Below, in pieces: positions 1 through 9,472 of a DNA stretch of 64,000 nt. This DNA comes from Hyphomicrobiales bacterium (GTDB lineage: Bacteria; Pseudomonadota; Alphaproteobacteria; Rhizobiales; Rhizobiaceae). Position 1 is the first letter of the stretch. The number at the start of each line of letters is the position of its first letter. The translations under genes and the position numbers were made by a program. The notes beneath the pieces are model-generated. The model was not told where the DNA came from. It saw only the letters and a program-made list of their open reading frames with translations, and did no database searches. The DNA lies in NCBI GenBank assembly GCA_900472395.1, contig UCHV01000007.1:62001-126000 (forward strand). Reading direction: 5' to 3'.

Positions 1-367
1 CGTTCAGCGTGATATCCGCAATGGTGCGGGCCTGCTGGTCGCGGATCAACTTTTCCGTATAGGCGGTGACGCTGAACGGGGTTTCGAGAACCGAACGATT
101 TCCGAGTGCGCCGATACGGGCGCCCGTGGCGACCTGATTTCCGGCATATGCTGCCGAAGGCTGGCCGATGGTGCCAGTTTGCGACGTGTTATCGCCCGTA
201 CCTGTCACCACAATTGGTTCGAGCGTTGTGGCCGATGCGTCGGAATTGCGCTCAGTGCGATTAGCGTCTTGCGCATATACCGCGGCAGACATCGCAAGCA
301 GCGATACTCCCGCCAAAACCGCGCGGCTGCGTCCCCGCAAACCAATGTGAAAATTGCCCCTCGACAT
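1..367 (-). CDS. TonB-dependent siderophore receptor, N-terminal part (runs off window)
   Basis: Only the first 122 codons are inside the window, read on the minus strand from an ATG at 365-367. The protein opens with a basic N-terminus, a hydrophobic signal-peptide core and an AYAQ-like cleavage region (VYAQ, residues 31-34). A TonB-box-like LEPIVVTG follows, and then the start of a plug domain (SVLETPFSVTAYTEKLI). This arrangement is typical of outer-membrane ferric-siderophore receptors, which use TonB energy for uptake. The gene diverges from the glutamate synthase operon across about 300 bases. The substrate cannot be told from this fragment. The family call is firm; the beta-barrel is not visible. 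Confidence 0.85.
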   Translation of the reverse strand, partial: MSRGNFHIGLRGRSRAVLAGVSLLAMSAAVYAQDANRTERNSDASATTLEPIVVTGTGDNTSQTGTIGQPSAAYAGNQVATGARIGALGNRSVLETPFSVTAYTEKLIRDQQARTIADITLN

Positions 368-669
368 GTCTACTCCCAGTCCCCTGTTGCATCGAATTTT
401 TCGTCGGTTCGACGCCACCGCGTGGCGCCGAGCCCGGCGAATTCCGCAGGCCTCATGCGTGCGTTCAGCGTAATGACGATCGGGATCGGGAAATTTTTCA
501 GCGAGATTGAAGAGTTTTTTAGAAAACTTGATGCGGCCGATATCTGGCGCCGTACCGGGAGAATTCTCCCCCTTCATTCATCAAACTTGACTCATCGCAT
601 CATGAAATATACCATGAAATAAGTCAGCATTATTGACGTATTTCCAGATTCGACGTGAGGGAGAGCGCG
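368..669. promoter_or_regulatory. Divergent control region between receptor and glutamate synthase genes
   Basis: This 302-base gap holds no convincing gene. It must contain both divergent promoters. Visible structure: a perfect 14-base palindrome GGGAGAATTCTCCC at 557-570, and a TGA-N9-TCA element at 588-602 that fits the simple rhizobial iron-responsive (RirA/IRO) pattern but is short enough to occur by chance. A short direct repeat (ATGAAAT at 603-609 and 614-620) lies next to it. No -35/-10 pair was assigned. Confidence 0.4.
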
Positions 670-3600
670 ATGGCACAGCGGGTAAAAAACGATACGGGTC
701 TTTATGATGCCAATATCGACAAAAGCAGCTGCGGCGTCGGTTTCATCACGCGCAAGGACAGCAGCCAGTCGCATGAAATTCTGAAGCTGGGCCATGAAGC
801 GCTTTGTGCGGTTCCGCATCGTGGCGGCATGTCTTCGGAAGGTGTGGGCGATGGAGCGGGCATTTCGGTCGATCTGTCCCTGACCTTTTTTCGCACCCTG
901 ACCGATTGTCCCGATTTGCAGCCCGGACGCTTCGGAGTTGGCAATTTTTTCTTGCCGCAGGACCCCGCCCAGCATGCGCGCGCTCAAGGTATCATCGAGG
1001 CGGCTCTCGCCGAACAGCAGTTTTCGCTTCTGCTGGTGCGTGATGTCCCTGTCGATAATGAGGCGATCCGTCCGGCCGCGGTGCAGTATCAGCTGCCGAT
1101 CCGCCAATGGGTTTTCGCGGCTCATGAAAGGTGTCGCAGCGTGGAGGAGTTTTCCCTGCGCATCCACCGTGCGCTTCTGGCGATCGAGGCTGTGGCTTAC
1201 TCGGCTCCGGAACTCGCCGGATTTTACCCGCTGTCGCTGAGCGCGCGTACACAGGTCTTCAAGGGGCGCTTGAACTCCAACGAGGTCATGCCCTATTTCC
1301 GCGATCTCGTGGACGAGCGCCACGAAATCCACACCATGTATTTCCATACGCGTTTTTCCACCAACACCGATCCGCATCCATCGATGGCGCAGCCGTTCCG
1401 GCTGATGGCGCATAATGGCGAGTTGAACACCGACAAGAAGAACCGCCTGTCTGAAGCGGCTGTGGCGGCTGCGCGCAATGCCAGCATCATTCGTCCGCGC
1501 GGCCAGTCCGATAGCTGCCGTCTCGACCAGACGCTGCAGGCGCGCGTGATGGAAGACGGGCTCGATCTTGTCACTGCCGTTGTCTCGATGATGCCGCCCG
1601 CCTGGGAAAACGACACAACGCTGTCGCCACAGGTGCGGGCGATGTTCGAATATTTCTCGCTCTACGAGGAAAAGAACGATGGCCCGGCGGCGCTGATCTT
1701 CGGCGATGGTACGCTTGTCGGTGCGCGGCTGGACAGGCTCGGCCTGCGTCCCTTGAGAACGGTCGAGACCGATGACTATCTCTGCGTCATGTCGGAAGCC
1801 GGGCAGATTGCCTTTCCGCCGGAAACCGTGCGCTCGCGAGGGCGTATCGAGGCGGGTGGCATGCTGTATTACGATCATGTGGCCAGTCGGTCATTCTCGA
1901 CCACGGACGCACTGGAAATGCTGGCAGCGCGTCATGATTATCCGGTCCTGTTGCGCAATGCCCGCGTTACATTGGAAGAATTGCCGGAAATTGCGGCGGA
2001 AAAGCAGGGTTCGCCCTTGCGTTACAATGGCGATCTCGAGCGGCAGCAGCGTTACGTCGCCTATTCGCTCAATCAGGAAAGCTTCAAGTTTCTGATGGAC
2101 CCGATGCTGGCGACCGGCGCGGAAAAGATTTCTGCCATGGGGTATGGCAATGCCATCAATGCCCTTTCCGATCAGGAAGGCGGCGTGGCGAAATATTTTT
2201 CGCAGCGTTTCGCGCAGGTCACCAATCCACCACTCGACAGCATCCGCGAAGCCGACGGCATGACCCTGCGCGTGGCTCTGGGCGCCAAGCCGAATATCGG
2301 CGCCAAGGCCGCCCGCCAGATTGTCGTGCGCTCGCCGATCCTCACACATCTCGACATGTTGAAAATTCGCGAACAGAGCGAGACGCCGGTTCAGCGTTTC
2401 GACATGCTGTATACGCCCATTTTCGACGACCGCGCCGGCAATGAGGCGGCTCTCCAGGCGGCCATCGATGGGGTGTGCGATGAGGTGGAAGCCTTTGCCG
2501 CGCGCGAAGGCGGCATCGCCATCGTGACGGACCGTCATGTGGCATCCGACCGCGCTGCCTTGCCGATGATCATGGTGATCTCGGCGCTCAATCAGCGCCT
2601 GATCGAGCAGGGTCTGCGTCTTCGTGTTTCGGTGATTGCTGAAAGCGGACAGTTCTCGTCATCTCACCACATCGCTGCCGCACTCGGCTTCGGTGCCGCG
2701 GGCGTATATCCGCTGGGCGTACAGTTCCGGGCGGAAGAAAAGTTCGGCACGGATGCCGACAAGGCCTTCAAGCGGTTTGCCAAGGCGGCAGAAAAGTCGC
2801 TGATGAAGACGATGGGCAAGGTCGGGCTCTGCACCGCCGAAAGTTATATCGGCGGTGAGTTCTTCGAGCCCAACTTCCTGGATACCAGCGATCCGGTGCT
2901 CAAGCGTTATTTCCCGAACGTCAAGACACCTGTCGGCGGAGTGAGCTTCTCCGTGATTGCTCAAGCCGTGGCCGACTGGCACCGCAAGGCGCTGACGGTG
3001 AAGGCCGAAGGCGATATTCCGCTGCTTGGCCTGTTCAAGGAACGCGCCGAGGGTGCGGGTCATTCCTACGGCACGACTGCGGTACGCGGTTTCGTTGATA
3101 TGACCGAGGAAACGATCGGTTTTGGCGAGGGAGCAAAGCTTTCCGATGAGGAAGATCAGCTGAGGCTTCTACCGCTCAATCGTCTGGAAGATGCCTTCGG
3201 GTTGAACGACAGCGCCTATTATCACACCAGTTTCGACCGGTTGACACCCGAAGCAATCGACGCCTTCACCATCACCCCCGGTTACCGCGCTTTTGCGCGG
3301 ATGATGGCGGAAGAGCGCGCGCGTCGGCCGTCGGCTCTTCGCGACGTGCTCGATCTGCCCGCAGACGTGACATTCTCCAATCTGCCTGAAGAGTTCCGCC
3401 GCGAGATGGGCCGTTTTTCCCGTCGCGGTAACAACAGCTTCATAGTGCGCGGCCTCTCCTGCGAAAAGACCGAGGCGGATACGTTTCGCCTGCAGTTGAC
3501 GGGCGTGCATGGTGGCGATCTCAGCCGGCTTGCGGCACTCGGTCAATCGCTGGTCATGCGCTTTGGGCCGGATATCCTCGGTCACTGGCTGGAAGGTGGT

Positions 3601-6183
3601 GCGCTTTCCGTTCAGGTGGCGGGCGAGGCGCTCGATTATCTTTCGTTGCTGCGCAGCGCGCCCTCCAGCCTGCCGCTCGAAAAAGTGCAGAAGGCGAGCG
3701 ACATCACCCAGTTTCTGGCCTCCGGCGCCATGAGCCACGGCGCTCTGGTCGCGGCCGCTCACGAGGCCGTGGCGCACGGAACCAACATGGTCGGCGGCAT
3801 GTCGAACTCGGGTGAGGGCGGCGAGCATATTTCGCGTTACGGCACGATACGGGCGTCCCGCATCAAGCAGTTCGCATCCGGCCGTTTCGGCGTCTGGGCC
3901 GGATATCTGGCCGATCCGATGCTGGAAGAGATCGAGATCAAGATCGGGCAGGGCGCAAAGCCGGGTGAGGGCGGCCAGTTGCCGTCACCGAAAGTCACTG
4001 TCGAGATCGCGGCTGCGCGTGGCGGCACGCCGGGCGTCGAACTGGTTTCGCCACCGCCGCATCACGATACCTATTCCATCGAGGATCTGGCGCAGCTGAT
4101 CCATGATGCGAAGGCGGCACGCGTTCGTGTCGTCGTCAAGCTGGTATCCTCGGAAGGCATCGGCACGATTGCCGTCGGTGTCGCCAAGGCGGGAGCGGAT
4201 GTCATCAACGTTGCCGGCAATACCGGCGGCACGGGTGCGGCTGCCGTCACCAGCCTCAAATATACCGGCCGCTCCGCCGAAATCGGCATTGCGGAAGTCC
4301 ATCACGCACTTTGCGCGACCGGCCTTCGCCAGAAGGTTCTGCTGCGGTGCTCGGGCGCGCACCAGACGGCCAGCGACGTGGTGAAGTCTGCGCTTCTGGG
4401 CGGCGACAGCTTTGAATTCGGCACGACGGCGCTGATGATGCTGAAATGCGTCATGGCCAAGAACTGCAATATCAAGTGCCCGGCAGGCCTCACCACCAAC
4501 CAGGAAGTCTTTAACGGCGATCCGCGGGCGCTGGCGCAATATCTGCTCAATATCGCCCATGAAACGCGTGAGGTGCTTGCCGCACTTGGCCTGACATCGC
4601 TGCGCGCCGCTCGCGGCCGTTCCGATCTGCTGCACCTGCTTGATCATCCCTCCAGCGTCGGCCAGCTCGATCTGACGGCCATGCTGGCCGTGGTCGAAGA
4701 AGTGAAGGTTGAAAACCCGGTTTATATGGAAAAGGATTTTGCCCTCGACGACGCCTTCCTCGATCTGGTGCGCTCCGCTCTGATCGATGGCGGTCGCGAG
4801 ACCGTGGAGCTTGGCGGCAATCGTTTCCTCAACAATTGCAACAAGAGCGTCGGCGGACAGCTGGCCGTCGATGTCGAGAGGTTGCTGAACTATGAGCTTA
4901 CGGCGGAACAGGCCGCCTGCCTGCCATCCGTCAGGCAGGACGCGCGCGGCCGTCGCTTCCTTGAGCCGGGCAGCATTCGCATCGTCACATCCGGTTCCGC
5001 TGGTCAGTCGTTCGGTGCGTTCTGCAATGACGGCATGATCATGCAGCATGTCGGCACCTGCAATGACGGCGTCGGCAAGAGCGCCTGCGGCGGCACCATC
5101 GTCGTGCGCTCGCCGGGCGGCGGTTCGCCGGAAGCCGGCGGTAATGTTCTGGTCGGCAATTTTGCGTTGTTCGGCGCAACCGGCGGCCGCACTTTCGTCG
5201 AAGGCCAGGCGGGTGACCGATTTGCCGTGCGCAATTCCGGCGCGACGGCTGTGGTCGAAGGGGTCGGAGATTTTGCCTGCGAATACATGACCAATGGCGC
5301 GGTCCTCAACCTCGGCAGCTTCGGTCATGGGCTCGGCAACGGCATGAGCGGCGGCTTCGTTTACCAGTACGATCCCTATGGCGAGATGTCGAAGAAGATC
5401 AGCCACGATTCCATCCTGCTCGGCGCCATTACCGGCGATGATGAACAGGCGGCGATCCACAATCAGGCCGTCCATCAGCTGCTGACCTGGCATGTTCAGG
5501 AAACCGGTTCGGCCAAGGCCGCATGGCTTCTGGAAAACTGGGAAAGCGAACAGCACAATTTCTTCTACGGCATGCCGCGCTCGCTGCTGCTTTATCAGGA
5601 CAGTGAGGAGATCCTGAAGGCAAAGCCGCGCAAGGAACTGCTGGAGGAACTGGCAACCGCGCTGTCTGCCCATCAGGTTCGCAAATTCAAGCTTTCCTAC
5701 CGCGACAAGCGGCCAGTTCTCAACGGCACGGTGCCCGGCTACGGTGAAACCGACACCGAGGACATGTTCGCGCTTATCAACAATTACACGGTGCTGAAAA
5801 TGGCGCAGGCGATTGCCATGCAGCGTGTGCCGGGTGCACGGGGGCCGTCCGATCCAGCCATCGAAAAGGCGGTGCGCAATCTCCTGCTTACCGAAGATTT
5901 CGCGCTGATGCAGCGATTGCTGCGTTACGCCCGCGAGGCGCTGTCGGGGCATTCCGATGAGCAACTGGCGGTAATGATCGCCGCCAAGCGGCTGGATGAT
6001 TACAAGCAGGCGCTGTCACGCCGCAACATCCTGTCGATGGACAGTCCCGGCACCTATGGCTGGATCATCCAGCAGAACGCGAAGAATATCGAGAAGATCG
6101 GCCGTCTGCCGGGCTTCGAGGAGCTGTTCGCGACCCATGCCATCCCCGACCTCGCGCTGGCTTCCGCCGGCAAGCAGAACTGA
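670..6183 (+). CDS. gltB: Glutamate synthase large-subunit-like protein, unusually long
   Basis: This 1837-residue protein has the GOGAT large-subunit plan. It would take ammonia from glutamine and form glutamate from 2-oxoglutarate. An N-terminal class II glutamine amidotransferase domain has catalytic Cys21 (SSCGVGFI), preceded by a 20-residue propeptide. The central domain follows, then the FMN-binding synthase barrel (NSGEGGEH near residue 1045; PGEGGQLPSPKV). Iron-sulfur cysteines are C1260, C1266 and C1270, and a GXGXG-type domain contains FGHGLGNGMSGG near 1551. E. coli GltB has about 1490 residues, so roughly 350 are extra, about 260 of them after the GXGXG motif. The cysteine spacing is x5/x3, not the usual x5/x4. 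The ATG at 670 is chosen over GTG 655 because the AGGGAG ribosome site lies between them. No gltD follows; a CysJ-like gene starts 8 bases downstream. Confidence 0.9.
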   Translation: MAQRVKNDTGLYDANIDKSSCGVGFITRKDSSQSHEILKLGHEALCAVPHRGGMSSEGVGDGAGISVDLSLTFFRTLTDCPDLQPGRFGVGNFFLPQDPAQHARAQGIIEAALAEQQFSLLLVRDVPVDNEAIRPAAVQYQLPIRQWVFAAHERCRSVEEFSLRIHRALLAIEAVAYSAPELAGFYPLSLSARTQVFKGRLNSNEVMPYFRDLVDERHEIHTMYFHTRFSTNTDPHPSMAQPFRLMAHNGELNTDKKNRLSEAAVAAARNASIIRPRGQSDSCRLDQTLQARVMEDGLDLVTAVVSMMPPAWENDTTLSPQVRAMFEYFSLYEEKNDGPAALIFGDGTLVGARLDRLGLRPLRTVETDDYLCVMSEAGQIAFPPETVRSRGRIEAGGMLYYDHVASRSFSTTDALEMLAARHDYPVLLRNARVTLEELPEIAAEKQGSPLRYNGDLERQQRYVAYSLNQESFKFLMDPMLATGAEKISAMGYGNAINALSDQEGGVAKYFSQRFAQVTNPPLDSIREADGMTLRVALGAKPNIGAKAARQIVVRSPILTHLDMLKIREQSETPVQRFDMLYTPIFDDRAGNEAALQAAIDGVCDEVEAFAAREGGIAIVTDRHVASDRAALPMIMVISALNQRLIEQGLRLRVSVIAESGQFSSSHHIAAALGFGAAGVYPLGVQFRAEEKFGTDADKAFKRFAKAAEKSLMKTMGKVGLCTAESYIGGEFFEPNFLDTSDPVLKRYFPNVKTPVGGVSFSVIAQAVADWHRKALTVKAEGDIPLLGLFKERAEGAGHSYGTTAVRGFVDMTEETIGFGEGAKLSDEEDQLRLLPLNRLEDAFGLNDSAYYHTSFDRLTPEAIDAFTITPGYRAFARMMAEERARRPSALRDVLDLPADVTFSNLPEEFRREMGRFSRRGNNSFIVRGLSCEKTEADTFRLQLTGVHGGDLSRLAALGQSLVMRFGPDILGHWLEGGALSVQVAGEALDYLSLLRSAPSSLPLEKVQKASDITQFLASGAMSHGALVAAAHEAVAHGTNMVGGMSNSGEGGEHISRYGTIRASRIKQFASGRFGVWAGYLADPMLEEIEIKIGQGAKPGEGGQLPSPKVTVEIAAARGGTPGVELVSPPPHHDTYSIEDLAQLIHDAKAARVRVVVKLVSSEGIGTIAVGVAKAGADVINVAGNTGGTGAAAVTSLKYTGRSAEIGIAEVHHALCATGLRQKVLLRCSGAHQTASDVVKSALLGGDSFEFGTTALMMLKCVMAKNCNIKCPAGLTTNQEVFNGDPRALAQYLLNIAHETREVLAALGLTSLRAARGRSDLLHLLDHPSSVGQLDLTAMLAVVEEVKVENPVYMEKDFALDDAFLDLVRSALIDGGRETVELGGNRFLNNCNKSVGGQLAVDVERLLNYELTAEQAACLPSVRQDARGRRFLEPGSIRIVTSGSAGQSFGAFCNDGMIMQHVGTCNDGVGKSACGGTIVVRSPGGGSPEAGGNVLVGNFALFGATGGRTFVEGQAGDRFAVRNSGATAVVEGVGDFACEYMTNGAVLNLGSFGHGLGNGMSGGFVYQYDPYGEMSKKISHDSILLGAITGDDEQAAIHNQAVHQLLTWHVQETGSAKAAWLLENWESEQHNFFYGMPRSLLLYQDSEEILKAKPRKELLEELATALSAHQVRKFKLSYRDKRPVLNGTVPGYGETDTEDMFALINNYTVLKMAQAIAMQRVPGARGPSDPAIEKAVRNLLLTEDFALMQRLLRYAREALSGHSDEQLAVMIAAKRLDDYKQALSRRNILSMDSPGTYGWIIQQNAKNIEKIGRLPGFEELFATHAIPDLALASAGKQN

Positions 6184-6191
6184 GCACGCAG

Positions 6192-7961
6192 ATGAAGATC
6201 CCCTATATTCCCGAGGACGCCCCTTTTAACGGCGATCAGCGCGTCTGGCTTGCCGGTTTTCTCGCCGGCCTGCATTCGCGCGCGGCTCTTGGCGGCGAAG
6301 CGCAGGTGGCAACTGCCGCAGCCCCCAAAACAGGGGCCGGCACGCTCCACATCCTTTACGGTACGCAGACCGGCAATGCCGAAGCTCTGGCGATGGACAT
6401 GGTGGCCGCGGCGAAGGCTCACAGCCTGCAGCCGGTCGTTTCGGCGCTCGATGACGTCTCGCTCGATGCTTTTGTGGCAATGAAACGCGTCATCGTCATC
6501 GCTTCCACCTATGGTGAGGGCGAGATGCCCGATAATGCCCAGCTTTTCTGGGAGGCGCTGTCTGCCGAAACCGCACCACGTCTGGAAGACATGAATTTTG
6601 CGGTCCTGGCTCTCGGCGATACCAGCTATGACGGGTTTTGCCAGGCGGGCAAGCTGATCGACATGCGGCTGGAGCAGCTGGGAGCCAAGCGGCTTCATAC
6701 CCGGCTCGATTGCGATATCGATTTCGAGGACGCTGCTGCGGGCTGGATCGGCGAAGCGCTGCCTCTGGCCGCCAGAACGGATGGCGGCATGTCCGGTGAC
6801 GTCGTCGTCAGTGATGTGGTTGTGCCGCTCGCTGCCGTAAAATCCCAATGGACGCGCAAGAACCCCTATCTCGCATGCGTGGCGGTCAATCGCTGCTTGT
6901 CCAGCACCTCGTCGCATAAGGAAATCCGCCACTACGAGTTCGATCTCGGCGATAGCGGACTTCAATATGAGGCAGGTGATGCGCTTGGTGTTTTGCCGAC
7001 CAACGATCCCGTTCTCGTCGATGCCCTGCTCGCCCGTCTCGGTTCAGGGTTCGATGCAACCGTCGCAGGTCAGGATCGGTCCCTGGGCGAGGCCCTGCTC
7101 GGTCATTTCGAAATCTCGACGCCGTCGCGCGAGCTGATTGCCACGGTCGGCGAACGCTCCGGTAATGAAGAGTTGGCGCATGTATTGCGCAACGGCGACA
7201 AGGAAGCGCTGGACGCTTTCCTGTGGAACAAGGATACGCTCGATCTTCTCAATCTTTCGTCTTCGCTGGCAATCGATGCCGATGAATTCGTAAGCCTTCT
7301 CAAGCCGCTGCAGCACCGTGCCTATTCGATCTCCTCCAGCCCGGCGGCGGCCATTGGGCAGGTGCATCTGACCATTGCCAGCGTGCGTTATCACGCGCAG
7401 GGACGTGCGCATGGCGGCGTCTGCTCGACCTACCTTGCAGACCGCATCGGGCAGGGCGATGGAGCCGGCATCTTCGTATCTCCCAACAAGGCCTTTCGCG
7501 TGCCGGTGGATGACAGCGCGCCGATGATCATGGTGGGGCCGGGAACCGGCATCGCGCCGTTCCGCGCCTTCCTGCAGGAGCGCCGTGCCCGCGGGGCCAA
7601 GGGACAGAACTGGCTGTTCTTCGGTGATCAGCACCGGGCTTCCGATTTCATCTATGAGGACGAGTTGACGGAGATGAGCCAGAACGGCGTGCTCAACCGT
7701 CTTGATCTGGCCTTTTCGCGTGACCAGGCGGAGAAGATTTACGTCCAGACACGCATGATCGAAAACGGTAAGGCCTTGTATGGTTGGCTGCAGGACGGTG
7801 GTCATTTCTATGTCTGCGGTGATGCGGCAAGGATGGCGCGCGACGTCGATCAGGCGCTTCATAGGATCGTTTCGGACCATGGCGGGCTGACCGTGGAAGC
7901 CGCGGCCGATTATGTCGGTCAGTTGAAACGTGAAAAGCGCTATCTGCGCGACGTTTATTGA
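6192..7961 (+). CDS. CysJ-like NADPH diflavin reductase
   Basis: This 589-residue protein matches the flavoprotein (alpha) subunit of NADPH-sulfite reductase, which is about 599 residues in E. coli. It has an N-terminal flavodoxin domain (YGTQTGNAE near residue 56, STYGEGEMPDN near 103, LALGDTSYDGFCQ), a linker and FAD domain (RAYSISSSP near 376, GGVCSTYLADR), and an NADPH domain (GPGTGIAPFRAF near 449, YVCGDAARMARDVD), ending in YLRDVY as CysJ does. It passes electrons from NADPH through FAD to FMN. No sulfite reductase hemoprotein gene (cysI) is adjacent. The gene follows the glutamate synthase with 8 bases between, so the two are probably co-transcribed. My inference is that it feeds electrons to that synthase in place of GltD. 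Function in sulfite reduction with a distant CysI remains possible. Confidence 0.88.
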   Translation: MKIPYIPEDAPFNGDQRVWLAGFLAGLHSRAALGGEAQVATAAAPKTGAGTLHILYGTQTGNAEALAMDMVAAAKAHSLQPVVSALDDVSLDAFVAMKRVIVIASTYGEGEMPDNAQLFWEALSAETAPRLEDMNFAVLALGDTSYDGFCQAGKLIDMRLEQLGAKRLHTRLDCDIDFEDAAAGWIGEALPLAARTDGGMSGDVVVSDVVVPLAAVKSQWTRKNPYLACVAVNRCLSSTSSHKEIRHYEFDLGDSGLQYEAGDALGVLPTNDPVLVDALLARLGSGFDATVAGQDRSLGEALLGHFEISTPSRELIATVGERSGNEELAHVLRNGDKEALDAFLWNKDTLDLLNLSSSLAIDADEFVSLLKPLQHRAYSISSSPAAAIGQVHLTIASVRYHAQGRAHGGVCSTYLADRIGQGDGAGIFVSPNKAFRVPVDDSAPMIMVGPGTGIAPFRAFLQERRARGAKGQNWLFFGDQHRASDFIYEDELTEMSQNGVLNRLDLAFSRDQAEKIYVQTRMIENGKALYGWLQDGGHFYVCGDAARMARDVDQALHRIVSDHGGLTVEAAADYVGQLKREKRYLRDVY

Positions 7962-8026
7962 TCGCGCGGGCAAACCGCTGGATTGGCATGCTCGATCGGC
8001 TGTTTGGTGAACGTTGTTTGACCCTG

Positions 8027-8062
8027 CCTGCCGGGGCCGGTAGACGAACGTAACCCGGCAGG
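8027..8062 (+). terminator. Stem-loop after the gltB/reductase operon
   Basis: A perfect 9-base stem, CCTGCCGGG (8027-8035) with CCCGGCAGG (8054-8062), encloses an 18-base loop. It lies between the reductase stop and the next gene. There is no run of T after it, so intrinsic termination would be weak; it may instead be a processing or attenuation hairpin. Confidence 0.4.
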
Positions 8063-8113
8063 TTCACCGCACACATGCTCCGTCGGGCTGGAAACAATTT
8101 CGACGAGGCTCGC

Positions 8114-9430
8114 ATGACCGATCTTTTCGACGCAGCTCCCCGCTCGGGCTCCATGCCGCTGGCTGCCGAACTGCGTCCGGCGACGCTGGACGATGTCATC
8201 GGTCAGGAAGCCGTCATCGGTGAAGGGACGATGCTGCGGCGGCGCATAGCCGCCGGGCGGTTGGGAAGCATCATTCTCTATGGCCCGCCCGGCCTTGGGA
8301 AAACGTCCATCGCCCGCGCCATCGGCAATATGTTGGGCAAGAATTTCAGGCCGTTGCACGCTGCGCACAATAACGTGGCCGACATCCGCAAGATTGCGGA
8401 CGAAGCGCGTATGCGCCCGACCCTATTGTTTGCCGATGAGGTGCATCGGTTCAGCGCTACCCAACAGGATCATCTTCTGGCGCTCTGCGAGGAAGGCATC
8501 GCCGACTTCATCGGGGCGACGACCGGTAATCCTTATCATACGCTGACGCCCGCTCTCATTTCCCGATCGACGATCCTGAAACTTGAGCCACTGACAATCG
8601 AGGAGATGGAGGAGGTGGTGCGCCGCGGTCTTCGTCATCTTGCCGGTTTGGGAATCGAGGTGAAGCTCGCTCCAGACCTGCTTCGGCGTATCGCAGGACG
8701 ATCCGGTGGCGATGCACGCCGCGCCCTGACCGTGCTGGAAAGTCTGGCGGTTGGCCATCCGGCGGGTGAGGTGGTGCTCATCACAGAGGAAATGGTCGAC
8801 GAGGCCTATGCGGCCGCGCCTGTCAATCACGACCGCTCCGGCGATGCGCATTACGACGTGGTCTCGGCCTTTGTGAAGTCGATGCGCGGATCCGATCCGG
8901 ATGCGACGCTTTACTGGTTGGCGCGGCTGATCCACGGAGGTGAAGATCCGCGTTATATCGCCCGCCGTATCATGATCCACGCATCGGAAGATGTCGGCCT
9001 CGCGGACAATAGTGTGCTTCAGACTGCCGTCGCAGCATTGCATGCCGTGGAAAAGATCGGTTATCCGGAGGCGCAGATCGTGCTGGCGCATGCCGCCCTG
9101 CATGTAGCGCGCGCGCCGAAATCGAACTCGGCCTGCCGCGGTATCTCGCTTGCACTTGCCCATGTCGCAAACGAGGCGCCGTCTTCAGTGCCGATGCACC
9201 TGCGCGATACACATTACAAGGGCGCTGCTGCGCTCGGCCATGTCGGTTATGCCTTTCCGCATGACGATGGTCGCGGCTGGAGTGATCAGGTCTATGCTCC
9301 GGATGTGCCACGCGGCGCATTCTACCAGAGCGACGCGCGCGATGCCGCGACCTTCGAGCGCCGGGCGGACGAACACTGGCAGCATGTGACGGGGCAAACC
9401 ACGCCACGCCGTTTCGACGACGGGCGTTGA
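8114..9430 (+). CDS. rarA: RarA/MgsA-type AAA+ replication-recombination ATPase
   Basis: This 438-residue protein resembles the RarA (MgsA) family, clamp-loader-like AAA+ ATPases that act at stalled replication forks. It has PLAAELRPATLDDVIGQ at the N-terminus, Walker A GPPGLGKT near residue 57, a Walker B-type LLFADEVHRF, sensor-1 region FIGATTGNPY and sensor-2 GGDARRAL. The C-terminal half carries the family's DPDATLYWLARLIHGGEDPRYIARR block. The length is close to E. coli RarA (about 447). The ATG at 8114 is chosen because the upstream in-frame extension to 8075 lacks a ribosome site and adds residues foreign to the family. The gene ends 42 bases from a convergent ABC-F gene. Confidence 0.9.
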   Translation: MTDLFDAAPRSGSMPLAAELRPATLDDVIGQEAVIGEGTMLRRRIAAGRLGSIILYGPPGLGKTSIARAIGNMLGKNFRPLHAAHNNVADIRKIADEARMRPTLLFADEVHRFSATQQDHLLALCEEGIADFIGATTGNPYHTLTPALISRSTILKLEPLTIEEMEEVVRRGLRHLAGLGIEVKLAPDLLRRIAGRSGGDARRALTVLESLAVGHPAGEVVLITEEMVDEAYAAAPVNHDRSGDAHYDVVSAFVKSMRGSDPDATLYWLARLIHGGEDPRYIARRIMIHASEDVGLADNSVLQTAVAALHAVEKIGYPEAQIVLAHAALHVARAPKSNSACRGISLALAHVANEAPSSVPMHLRDTHYKGAAALGHVGYAFPHDDGRGWSDQVYAPDVPRGAFYQSDARDAATFERRADEHWQHVTGQTTPRRFDDGR

Positions 9431-9472
9431 AGCGCATTTCCTATCGGTCGCCAAGCCGGGCGCAAACAGTGT

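Noticed and set aside
588..602. TGA-N9-TCA as a RirA iron-responsive box
   Set aside because: It fits only a six-base constraint that occurs often by chance. It is kept as a remark in the intergenic entry, not called as a site.
3985..5964. Long minus-strand open frame (659 codons) opposite the glutamate synthase gene
   Set aside because: It mirrors a clearly coding GC-rich gene, has no ribosome site and no recognisable domain. Long antisense frames are expected at this GC content.
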